Source of the DNA: Nitrospira defluvii
GTDB lineage: Bacteria; Nitrospirota; Nitrospiria; Nitrospirales; Nitrospiraceae
NCBI GenBank assembly: GCA_016199015.1
Contig: JACQHN010000334.1
Location: 1-5,796, forward strand
Direction: 5' to 3'
Length of the DNA: 5,796 bases
In this document: in pieces, positions 1 through 5,768 of the stretch
Position numbering within the stretch: the stretch's first letter is position 1
How the letters are laid out: every line of letters begins with the position of its first letter
The notes under the pieces: generated by a model
Told to the model about the DNA's origin: nothing
Seen by the model: the letters and a program-made list of their open reading frames with translations, nothing else
Database searches by the model: none
Program-made: the position numbers and the translations under genes

Positions 1-597
1 CGGCCATTTCGCATCCACGTCCGCGTCGGTTTCGATCACGATGTACGCCCGGTTCTCAAACCATCCCCGCTCGATCGGTCCGAGCGCCTGCTCATACCGG
101 CTGACCCGCAACACATCCTCGTACAGCGCAATGGGATGGCCGCCACGCCCCGTCAGTCCGGCATGCGCAAAGGTCACGTCGATGCTCGCCGGTTGATTCA
201 CCGCGCTGCGGCTCTGCAGGGCGAAGTCCCGGACGTTGTTCGGATTCTTCACATAGAACACCCCGTCCTTGAGATACCGCTCTGCTACCGCCTGAACATT
301 CCACGGACCTTCCACATTATGATTGTGCGCTTCCCCGAACGGCGGGACGACGAACAGGCCGGAGAGATCCATCGTCTCGACTCGCCCTTGCGGCGGGGTG
401 CGCGTCAGACGTCCCTGCGTTGAATACCAGGTGGCCGCCTGAAATCCCTGCCCGTCAAACCAGCGGCCGTTGAAAAATGCATAGTTCCCTGCCGTCGTCG
501 GTTCGGTCGCATGCGACGTCCCGGAGGACGAGGCGCTGCCGGAGCCGCTCGCACAGCCGGATAGCAGGAGGACCGGAAGAAGCGTGATGAGTCTCAT
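1..597 (-). CDS. Amidohydrolase-like lipoprotein, N-terminal part (runs off the left edge)
   Basis: The frame is open from an ATG at 597-595 to the window edge, giving the first 199 residues without a stop. The protein begins MRLITLLPVLLLSGC: a short hydrophobic signal ending in a lipobox (LSGC, Cys15), so it is probably lipid-anchored in the outer or inner membrane facing the periplasm. A Gly/Ser-rich linker follows (about 16-30). Residues 38-80 look like the small beta-domain that precedes metal-dependent amidohydrolase barrels. 'LFVVPPFGEAHNHN' (81-94) matches the family's first metal-binding HxH motif (His91, His93). The later metal ligands (Lys/His/His/Asp) would lie beyond the edge, so activity and substrate cannot be judged. 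AGGAG at 611-607 sits nine bases upstream of the start and supports it. The gene lies 73 bases downstream of the small HTH gene on the same strand and is probably cotranscribed with it. The amidohydrolase call rests on the HxH context and the fold pattern; the lipoprotein call is firmer. Confidence 0.75.
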   Translation of the reverse strand, partial: MRLITLLPVLLLSGCASGSGSASSSGTSHATEPTTAGNYAFFNGRWFDGQGFQAATWYSTQGRLTRTPPQGRVETMDLSGLFVVPPFGEAHNHNVEGPWNVQAVAERYLKDGVFYVKNPNNVRDFALQSRSAVNQPASIDVTFAHAGLTGRGGHPIALYEDVLRVSRYEQALGPIERGWFENRAYIVIETDADVDAKWP

Positions 598-670
598 AGT
601 CCCTCACTCCTGTTCACAGCAGGCGCACCGAACTCGGCCCCGGTACGTTGCGAGCTTTTCAGCGCACCGG

Positions 671-865
671 TCATACGGTGAGGTTGGCTTCCTGCATCTT
701 GTTGTTCTGCACGAGCCTGTCCAACGACGCCCGAAACACTCTGAGGCTCCCGCGTCCGATCTTGGTTCCCTCCAGTCGCCCTTCTTCGACCCATCGATAG
801 ATCGTCCAGCGGCTCACCGCCAACACATCCGCCGCTTCACCGACTCGCAGTAGTTGCTTGTTCAT
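671..865 (-). CDS. Small excisionase-family helix-turn-helix DNA-binding protein
   Basis: This 64-residue protein is nearly all one winged-helix/MerR-like domain of the HTH_17 (excisionase) family. Residues 5-30 (LLRVGEAADVLAVSRWTIYRWV) give the typical 'hVxEAAxxLxVSxxTIYRWV' helix-turn-helix. Residues 31-44 (EEGRLEGTKIGRGSLRV) give the wing with its conserved 'G.L...KIGR..RV' pattern. A short basic/polar tail follows. The start is secure: AGGAGG at 876-871 lies five bases before the ATG. It sits between a TonB receptor gene and a lipoprotein gene on the same strand, 65 bases after the receptor stop. Proteins of this type serve as phage or element excisionases, or as small transcription regulators. 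With no integrase in view, a local regulator of the operon is more likely, but that is inference. Confidence 0.88.
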   Translation of the reverse strand: MNKQLLRVGEAADVLAVSRWTIYRWVEEGRLEGTKIGRGSLRVFRASLDRLVQNNKMQEANLTV

Positions 866-890
866 GGCAACCTCCTGATTGAGTGAATAC

Positions 891-921
891 GCGAGCGGAC
901 CACGAGTGTGGTGCCGCTCGC
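891..921 (-). promoter_or_regulatory. Strong intercistronic stem-loop after the TonB receptor gene
   Basis: An inverted repeat fills most of the 65-base gap between the receptor stop (931) and the HTH start (865). The left arm 891-903 (gcgagcggaccac) pairs with 908-921 (gtggtgccgctcgc), with a loop of four bases and one bulged G at 913, giving about 13 paired positions rich in GC. No T-run follows on either strand, so it does not look like a classical intrinsic terminator. It is better read as an RNA structure that protects the receptor message from 3' decay, or partly attenuates transcription into the two downstream genes. It ends 15 bases before the AGGAGG of the HTH gene, so it could also affect that gene's translation. 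Confidence 0.6.
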
Positions 922-930
922 GCCGACTAT

Positions 931-3276
931 CTAGAACAACCCAAAGGTCACACCGCCGTAGATCGCCCGGCCATAGCCGGCGAAAAACGCCTGTTGACCA
1001 GCGGCAGCACCGGCTGTTTCGCCCCCGATCACTTGGCCGGATGCGGCATATTTCTTGTCGGCAATATTGTCGAGCTCCAGATAGAACTTGGCAAACCTGA
1101 ACCAGGAGTTTTTCAGCTCAAAGTTCTTGTGAATATTCACATTCGCGACCACATAGGAGGGGATGCTAAATGTGTTGCTGTTGTTCAGGAAGTAGCTATT
1201 GTAATAACTGCCTTCGACCCAGCCGCCCCATCCGGTCGCCGCATGGTCATAGGCCACCTTGGTGTTCAACACATCGGTCGGCACATTGGGCACATTTTTT
1301 CCGTCCCGGACCAAGAATCCGGCCGCAGTATTGAGCCGGTCGGCAAAATTAATGTACTTCGCCTCAATGTGCGTGTAGGCCCCGGAGAATCGCAGGCCTG
1401 TCATTGGTCGCCAATCGTAAAAAGCCTCAATGCCTCGATATTGAGACGAGTCGGCATTCACCGTCGCCGTGTTCGTGCCTGATACCGCTTGCGCGATCAA
1501 CTCATCCTTAAAGAACGTCCAGAACCCCACGAGCTGAACCATCAAGGTCTGGGTCAGCTTGGACTCTGTTCCGAGTTCAAAATTGAGATTCTTTTGCGGC
1601 TTCAGATCGAAGTTCGTACCCGGCTGACCTGTGACGGGATTTCTCAGCAGATTGCCGAAGCCAGGAATTCCATACCCCGTTGAGGCTCGAACCCAATGCC
1701 TATGGGCCTCAGTCGGTTTCCAGCTGAGCGACATTTCCGGCGCCCAGTTCGTGAACGTGCGATTGGCGCTCGCAGGGGACGGATTCGCTCCACCGGTATA
1801 GGCGATCGATTGCACGCTCAGCATTGATTGCTCAAAGCCCAATCCTGCGGCGAGCGTCACTTTCGGAAGAAATTCCAGCTCCTCGCGGAACCGGCCCCCG
1901 ACGTTTCTGATGGTGCCACGTGAATTTTGGATGAGGGTCCCTCGGGTACCATAGCCATCGGCGAGGTTCTGAAACGTCTGCGCCTCCTGCTCCATATTGC
2001 TGAGAAAGAAACCGACATAACTCCGCAATGGCATATCGAAGAGGCGTCCATCGTGGCGCAGGTCAGCATAATGCTTAAAGTTCGGATTCACGTTGTCGCT
2101 GATTTGGGAGAAGGTCTGGTTGATATCCTTGACGTCGTAGTCTGCTTCAATCGTCAGGACCGTATTGGCGTTGATTTGCCGCTCGTAGATGCCGCCCACA
2201 ATGGTGCGCCGATCAAGCCGCCGTTGCGCTAATCGTTCGGAATCGCTGCAGGAAGTGGAGGTACACGTTCCTGTGCCGCCGGCTTGCCGGTGATCGGCAG
2301 TGAACTGCGCCTGCGTCAACCGAGTCGGCACCTTTGCGTCCAGCCAGTTCGTGATGGCCTTAAAGTAGAAATTTTGCTTGTCGTCGATCCTGAACCGCAG
2401 ATTCAAGTTGATGGTTTGTGTACTGTAGTTGCTGTGCCTGATAAATCCGTCTTCGCCCACATTGCTGACGAACAGCGAGGCGTCGAGATTCTCAAATTGC
2501 TGTCCGACGGCGATGCCTTCCTTGTGGTACCCGAAGGACCCTCCGCTGAGGAACGTTTCGACTCCGTTGATGTCGCTGCCGCGCCGCGTGCGGAAATGCA
2601 CCATGCCGCCGAGCGCGTAGTTGTCGTACAGCGACGACGAGGCGCCTCGCGTGACTTCCACACTCCGCATGAACCAGGGATCGTGGATATCCAAGCGCGA
2701 CAACCCGTCGGATTGCGTTTGGACGAATCCATCCTCGTACATCTTGATGTCCCGAACCGCAAAGGTGGTCTTGGCGCCCTGTCCGCGGATCATCATGCTG
2801 AAGTCACGCGGCCCGTTCGCCTGACGCAACACGACACCAGGCAACGACTCCATCGATTCCTTCATCGTCCTGGTCGGTTGAGACTCGGTTTCCGACTGCT
2901 CGGTCGCCGAGAGCGAGAGGCCTTCCGGCCGTCGCTGCACGCGGTTGCTCACGATGCTCACATCGGACAGTTCATATTGCGGGATCGGCTCCGCCAGGGT
3001 CGGCTCGATCGATTCCTTCACCACCGACGGTTGTACCGGCTCCGCCGCCGCACCACCGGTCGCGCCCGCCGCCGGAGCCTGTTGGAGATCTTCCAGCTCA
3101 TGCAGGATTTTTTGCAGCTGATCCCTCAAGTCGCGCTCCCGCGCGCTTTTCTCAACGACCGCGCCGGCCGCCGGTTCCTCCTGCGCAAGCGCGCGGGATG
3201 CGGTAAAGGGCACTGCCAAGACCAGGGTAAAAAGCAGAATGAATTGAAACCGAGATAAATACTGACGGGCCCACAT
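931..3276 (-). CDS. TonB-dependent outer-membrane receptor
   Basis: This 781-residue protein is a 22-strand-type TonB-dependent receptor, which imports a scarce substrate across the outer membrane using energy from TonB-ExbB-ExbD. Residues 1-31 form a signal peptide ending RALA before QEEP. Residues 41-66 are a short charged, coiled-coil-like stretch (SARERDLRDQLQKILHELE), followed by an Ala/Pro/Gly-rich linker to about 100. 'YELSDVSIVSNR' (101-112) is a likely TonB box, and the plug domain follows (about 133-235), with 'MESLPGVVLRQ', 'FSMMIRGQG', 'VEVTRGASSSLYDNYALGGMV'. The remainder is the beta-barrel, ending in '...YGGVTFGLF' with a C-terminal Phe as barrel-assembly signal. A surface-loop Cys pair (CTSTSC, 338/343) may form a disulfide or bind a ligand. 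I chose the ATG at 3276 because AGGAGG (3288-3283) lies six bases upstream; the ATG at 3280 is out of frame and the one at 3303 lies upstream of that site. The substrate is not evident; neighbours suggest a metal or metal chelate. Confidence 0.93.
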   Translation of the reverse strand: MWARQYLSRFQFILLFTLVLAVPFTASRALAQEEPAAGAVVEKSARERDLRDQLQKILHELEDLQQAPAAGATGGAAAEPVQPSVVKESIEPTLAEPIPQYELSDVSIVSNRVQRRPEGLSLSATEQSETESQPTRTMKESMESLPGVVLRQANGPRDFSMMIRGQGAKTTFAVRDIKMYEDGFVQTQSDGLSRLDIHDPWFMRSVEVTRGASSSLYDNYALGGMVHFRTRRGSDINGVETFLSGGSFGYHKEGIAVGQQFENLDASLFVSNVGEDGFIRHSNYSTQTINLNLRFRIDDKQNFYFKAITNWLDAKVPTRLTQAQFTADHRQAGGTGTCTSTSCSDSERLAQRRLDRRTIVGGIYERQINANTVLTIEADYDVKDINQTFSQISDNVNPNFKHYADLRHDGRLFDMPLRSYVGFFLSNMEQEAQTFQNLADGYGTRGTLIQNSRGTIRNVGGRFREELEFLPKVTLAAGLGFEQSMLSVQSIAYTGGANPSPASANRTFTNWAPEMSLSWKPTEAHRHWVRASTGYGIPGFGNLLRNPVTGQPGTNFDLKPQKNLNFELGTESKLTQTLMVQLVGFWTFFKDELIAQAVSGTNTATVNADSSQYRGIEAFYDWRPMTGLRFSGAYTHIEAKYINFADRLNTAAGFLVRDGKNVPNVPTDVLNTKVAYDHAATGWGGWVEGSYYNSYFLNNSNTFSIPSYVVANVNIHKNFELKNSWFRFAKFYLELDNIADKKYAASGQVIGGETAGAAAGQQAFFAGYGRAIYGGVTFGLF

Positions 3277-3385
3277 ACATGTCCTCCTGGCACAACCGTG
3301 CACACGACAGCAAAGACATACCCTTCCCGCCCCTGTCTGGACGGACGAGAAGAGCTGCTAGCACAACTAGCGATATGAAATGGAA
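3277..3385 (-). other. 109-base leader between the small membrane protein gene and the receptor gene
   Basis: This is the widest gap inside the gene cluster and the most likely place for a separate promoter or a processing site for the receptor message. It contains the receptor's ribosome binding site and a small perfect inverted repeat at 3357-3371 (gctag, five-base loop, ctagc). The middle part on the coding strand is purine-rich. I could not find a convincing -35/-10 pair, a cobalamin-type riboswitch, a Fur box or a terminator here. Confidence 0.4.
3283..3288 (-). promoter_or_regulatory. Ribosome binding site that fixes the receptor start
   Basis: A perfect AGGAGG (cctcct on the plus strand) stands six bases before the ATG at 3276. 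This excludes the longer reading that begins at 3303, because that start would place the site inside the coding region, and it disfavours the out-of-frame ATG at 3280, which is only two bases from the site. Confidence 0.85.
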
Positions 3386-3706
3386 TTACGACTGAACGGG
3401 AGGCGCGCGAGAGGCGGCGTAGAATCCACCTCCGCCCGCGATAACGGCATGGCTGCTCTCGACGAAGAGCGCGACCACAAGAAACGGGTGAAGCACAAGA
3501 GCGGAAGGCCCGGCATCCGACGTGGGATTGGCCTGGCAGGCCCAGGCACAGAAACTGGAGTGAGAAACCGTGCTGCCATGGTGATGGTTCGACGGCCGCG
3601 GCTCGACATGGTCGATCGCACAGGCCACGGCCAAGACGGCCAGAACGAGGTAGGCCCCTGCCAGCAGGGCCGCGAGGCCGACGAATGGTTTCTTGTTGCG
3701 GCTCAT
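3386..3706 (-). CDS. Small His/Cys-rich membrane protein, possibly metal-binding
   Basis: This is a 106-residue protein of a type I cannot name with certainty; it recalls short DUF2946-like proteins found near copper genes. Residues 7-29 are a hydrophobic segment (membrane anchor or signal peptide; Cys29 after 'LAVA' could make it a lipoprotein). A soluble stretch (30-66) holds possible metal ligands: His33, His41-43, His49 and 'FCAWAC' with Cys53 and Cys57. Residues 68-90 form a second hydrophobic segment, and a short polar tail follows. Its ATG at 3706 overlaps the stop of the thioredoxin gene as ATGA, typical of translational coupling; an AGGG nine bases upstream could assist. An in-frame start at 3751 exists but lies deep inside the thioredoxin gene and adds residues before the hydrophobic segment, so I rejected it. 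That it is a gene is supported by the junction and the sensible membrane/ligand layout. The metal role is inference. Confidence 0.72.
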   Translation of the reverse strand: MSRNKKPFVGLAALLAGAYLVLAVLAVACAIDHVEPRPSNHHHGSTVSHSSFCAWACQANPTSDAGPSALVLHPFLVVALFVESSHAVIAGGGGFYAASRAPPVQS

Positions 3707-4239
3707 TGCATCATGCCCTGCAACAGATGAACGGTCTGCGGAGCATCCCACTCACGCGGCCCGACGGCCCGCCCGACTAACTGCCCCTGCCGATCGATGA
3801 GCACCGTGGTCGGTAACGCGCGCACCAGATAGGCCTGCGACACGTCCTGATTTTCGTCGAACAATACCGGGAGTTGTACATGCAGGTTTGCCAAGAAATG
3901 CTTGATACCGTCCCGTTGTAAGTCGGTCGTAATCGTGAGCAAGGCAAAGCGTTCGGGGTCCAGCTGCTGTCGCAGCCGTTCGAATGCCGGCATTTCTTCT
4001 TTGCAGGGCCCGCACCAGGTGGCCCAGAAATTCACCACGACGACCTTCCCCTTCAAATCCGCGAGTTGAACCGACCGGCCATCCAATGACTGCAACTCGA
4101 AGGCCGCAGCGATGGTTCCCGGCGCGACTCGCGCGATTTTCAACGTGGCGAAGGGATCTTCCGCCCATACAGGACCAGCCGTTGCGCCGAACACAACGGC
4201 CAACATCAGGCCCTTCAGCAATCCCGCTCGCATCATCAT
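3703..4239 (-). CDS. TlpA/ResA-like periplasmic thiol-disulfide oxidoreductase
   Basis: This protein of about 178 residues is a thioredoxin-fold protein of the TlpA/ResA/AhpC-TSA group. Residues 1-26 form a signal peptide or N-terminal anchor (KGLMLAVVFGATAGPVWA, then EDPF). Residues 46-66 match the 'F.L.sLDGr.V.LaDLKGKVVvVNFWATW' lead-in. The active site is WCGPC (Cys76, Cys79), and the cis-Pro follows in 'RALPTTVLID' (Pro143). 'EEMPAFERL' after the active site is typical of TlpA. It should act in the periplasm, reducing disulfides in metal-site or cytochrome-type client proteins; such proteins often keep copper-ligand cysteines reduced. The start is uncertain: a GTG at 4248 and three ATGs in a row at 4239, 4236 and 4233 are in frame, none with a strong ribosome binding site; all leave the signal peptide intact. 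The gene begins 21 bases after the BNR gene stop and overlaps the next gene by four bases, so the three are probably cotranscribed. Confidence 0.92.
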   Translation of the reverse strand: MMMRAGLLKGLMLAVVFGATAGPVWAEDPFATLKIARVAPGTIAAAFELQSLDGRSVQLADLKGKVVVVNFWATWCGPCKEEMPAFERLRQQLDPERFALLTITTDLQRDGIKHFLANLHVQLPVLFDENQDVSQAYLVRALPTTVLIDRQGQLVGRAVGPREWDAPQTVHLLQGMMQ

Positions 4240-4260
4240 TCCAACCACAGGCCTGCCCGA

Positions 4261-5551
4261 TTACCGTGCCGGTTCAACCGTCGCCTTCACCGACGGCACT
4301 TGCAACGTCTGCACCACGAGCTTATGGCTCGGCATGCCATGCTCCATCCAGGCCAAGGCAAACAGGCCCTGACTATTCACCGCCACCACCGGGGCCTGGC
4401 TTTTTTTCTCGTTCACTTTTTGCGGCGCCGTAAATGTCTCCCCGCGATCCGTCGAGAGACTCATCACCACGTCTCGCTTCACCGGCGCCTGCTCCTCCCA
4501 CACCACCACGATCCGTCCCTCCGGATCGACCGCGATCTGAGGATGGTCGGGAAACGTGTTTTTGGCGACGTTCAGTTTTCGCTTTTCCGAAAAGGTACGC
4601 CCGCGATCGTCGGAAGAGGCGATGTAGACGGCGGGAGTTTCGTCTGTCCCTTCCGTGTACCACACGACATACAACCGACCCTCCCGATCCACTCCCATGG
4701 ACGCCGGACGATGGGGACAGGCCGGGAAGACCCATTGATCGTGCCCGACGATGACAGGCGCCTCGAACGTATCGCCGTGATCGATCGAACAGGCCACCAC
4801 CGTTTCGCGGATGTTACCCTCGAAAACTTTCCGCCAGGCGACGTAGACCATGCCGTCGGGACCGCTGGTGACTGCCGTTCGGCAGCAGACACAGGTGCCC
4901 TCATCGACTTGGATGTTTTTCGTCACCGTTTGACCGCGGTCCAGCGAGCGTGCCGCATAGGTGCCGTGCTCTTTCTTCCCTTCACGTTTGTCGATCCAGG
5001 AGAGATGCAGCCGGCCATCCGAGTCGCGATGCAACGCGTCGAAGGTATGTTGAATGACCGCCGGATCATCATTCACCAGCACCGACGGCTGAAACGTCCG
5101 GCCACCGTCTGTTGATCGGCTCAAACGCAACTCCGTCGCGAGGGGCTGCTCCGGGGTGGACTTCGGATGCGTCAACCCCCAGGTGACAAACACCTCGTCC
5201 CCGTACACCACCAGCGCCGGCGCTTCCTGTCTCCAATAGGGCACGTCTTCAGGGCGATTGACTCGAACCGGCGATCCCATCGGGCCACCCGGCGCGGTAC
5301 TGCGGGCATACAGGACTGACCGCACATCCTTATCCTCTTCCATCCAGGCCAATGAGACCTGCCCCTGTTCATCGACCTGCACCGATGGACCCACCAGGCT
5401 CTTCACCTTGTGTTCGGTCGTCCACTTGACGCCAAGCTGAAACGCCGCAGGTAACTCCGCCCAGACCGCCCCCCCCCGTCGTCACACACCACAGGCAGGT
5501 CGCGGCCACAAACGAACAGAGCCCCTGTCTAACCCACTTTGTGGAACACAT
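4261..5551 (-). CDS. Exported BNR/Asp-box beta-propeller (sialidase-like fold), frameshifted at a G-run
   Basis: Removing one G from the nine-G run at 5477-5469 yields one 429-residue protein. Its N-terminus (5551 to the run) is a signal peptide: MCSTKWVRQG, a hydrophobic core, then TTGGAVWA before ELPAAF. AAAGGA at 5564-5559 lies seven bases upstream of the ATG. The propeller carries five Asp-boxes (S-x-D-x-G-x-T-F type) at about residues 146-153, 202-209, 255-262, 313-320 and 366-373, for example STDGGRTF and SDDRGRTF; the second is degenerate (SLDRGQTV). Between blades lie 'GTCVCCRTAV' (Cys220, 222, 223), Cys254 and 'FPACPHRPA' (Cys278), possible metal or disulfide sites. I do not see a sialidase FRIP-type arginine motif, so sialidase activity is not supported. 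As written, the propeller frame is closed upstream by a TGA at 5484-5482, and its first in-frame start is a GTG at 5406, which would give a 381-residue product without a signal. It heads the cluster. Confidence 0.8.
5469..5477 (-). repeat. Nine-base G homopolymer at the frameshift point of the BNR gene
   Basis: The run reads nine C on the plus strand. It falls in codons for the last part of the signal peptide. With nine G the leader frame runs on and ends at 5369 after 60 residues; with eight G it joins the propeller frame. Runs of this length are prone to slipped-strand mispairing in cells and to miscounting in sequencing. Confidence 0.9.
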
Positions 5552-5558
5552 GGCGGCG

Positions 5559-5564
5559 TCCTTT
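5559..5564 (-). promoter_or_regulatory. Ribosome binding site of the BNR gene
   Basis: AAAGGA on the minus strand lies seven bases before the ATG at 5551. Its presence argues that the signal-peptide frame is the true start of the gene, rather than the internal GTG at 5406. A second, more distant AAGGAG lies about ten bases further upstream. Confidence 0.6.
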
Positions 5565-5604
5565 ATTCTCCTTGGTTTCGTGAGCCATCCTTAGCAGGAT
5601 GCGG

Positions 5605-5623
5605 AAAAAGTCCGCCAGCGGCG
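5605..5623 (-). terminator. Weak terminator-like hairpin, left end of the repeat
   Basis: Read on the minus strand, CGCC-GCT-GGCG (5623-5613) is followed by GAC and five T (5609-5605). The stem has only four pairs, so termination would be partial at best. It would stop transcripts entering from beyond the window before they reach the BNR gene. It leaves little room (5552-5604) for a promoter downstream of it. Confidence 0.3.
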
Positions 5624-5746
5624 TTCTCGCATCGCTCAGAGGCTCAACGTACGGTACAGAGTACGGATTCGCCTCCAAGACACTGCCGGCTCACCGGCGT
5701 CCGCAAACGTGACGCTCATTATTCTTCGCGTCGCGGACCTCGCTGC

Positions 5747-5768
5747 GGCCTTGCGGGACGGCCTTTTT
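5747..5768 (+). terminator. Weak terminator-like hairpin, right end of the repeat
   Basis: Read on the plus strand, GGCC (5747-5750) and GGCC (5760-5763) can pair around a nine-base loop and are followed directly by five T (5764-5768). The stem is short. It mirrors the hairpin-plus-T5 at the other end, so the repeat may act as a two-way insulator. Confidence 0.3.

Noticed and set aside
665..680. Small inverted repeat caccg...cggtg at the HTH stop codon as a terminator
   Set aside because: It has five pairs only and no T-run on the minus strand; the downstream lipoprotein gene is probably in the same transcript.
883..3258. Long plus-strand open frames at 883-1482 and 2284-3258
   Set aside because: They lie wholly antisense to the TonB receptor, show no recognisable domain, and are rich in Arg/His as expected from the reverse strand of a GC-rich gene.
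3277..3303. Longer start for the TonB receptor at 3303
   Set aside because: It would place the perfect AGGAGG inside the coding region and add nine residues (MHGCARRTC) before a good signal peptide.
3277..3385. Cobalamin riboswitch or Fur box ahead of the receptor
   Set aside because: The leader is too short for a cobalamin riboswitch and I see no B12-box-like sequence or AT-rich Fur palindrome; the only symmetry is a five-base inverted repeat at 3357-3371.
4300..5115. Plus-strand frame of 271 residues
   Set aside because: It is antisense to the BNR propeller, whose repeated Asp-boxes make the minus strand clearly the coding one.
4261..5406. BNR protein as a complete gene starting at the GTG at 5406
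   Set aside because: That codon has no evident ribosome binding site and yields a protein without export signal, while a full signal peptide with its own site lies directly upstream in the adjacent frame.
5369..5551. Independent 60-residue protein
   Set aside because: Its first part is the signal peptide of the BNR protein; after the G-run the sequence becomes Gly/Arg-rich out-of-frame translation overlapping the propeller frame.
4261..5551. Functional sialidase
   Set aside because: Asp-boxes show only the propeller fold. No FRIP/YRIP-like arginine motif or clear catalytic set is visible, and the context has no sialic acid genes.
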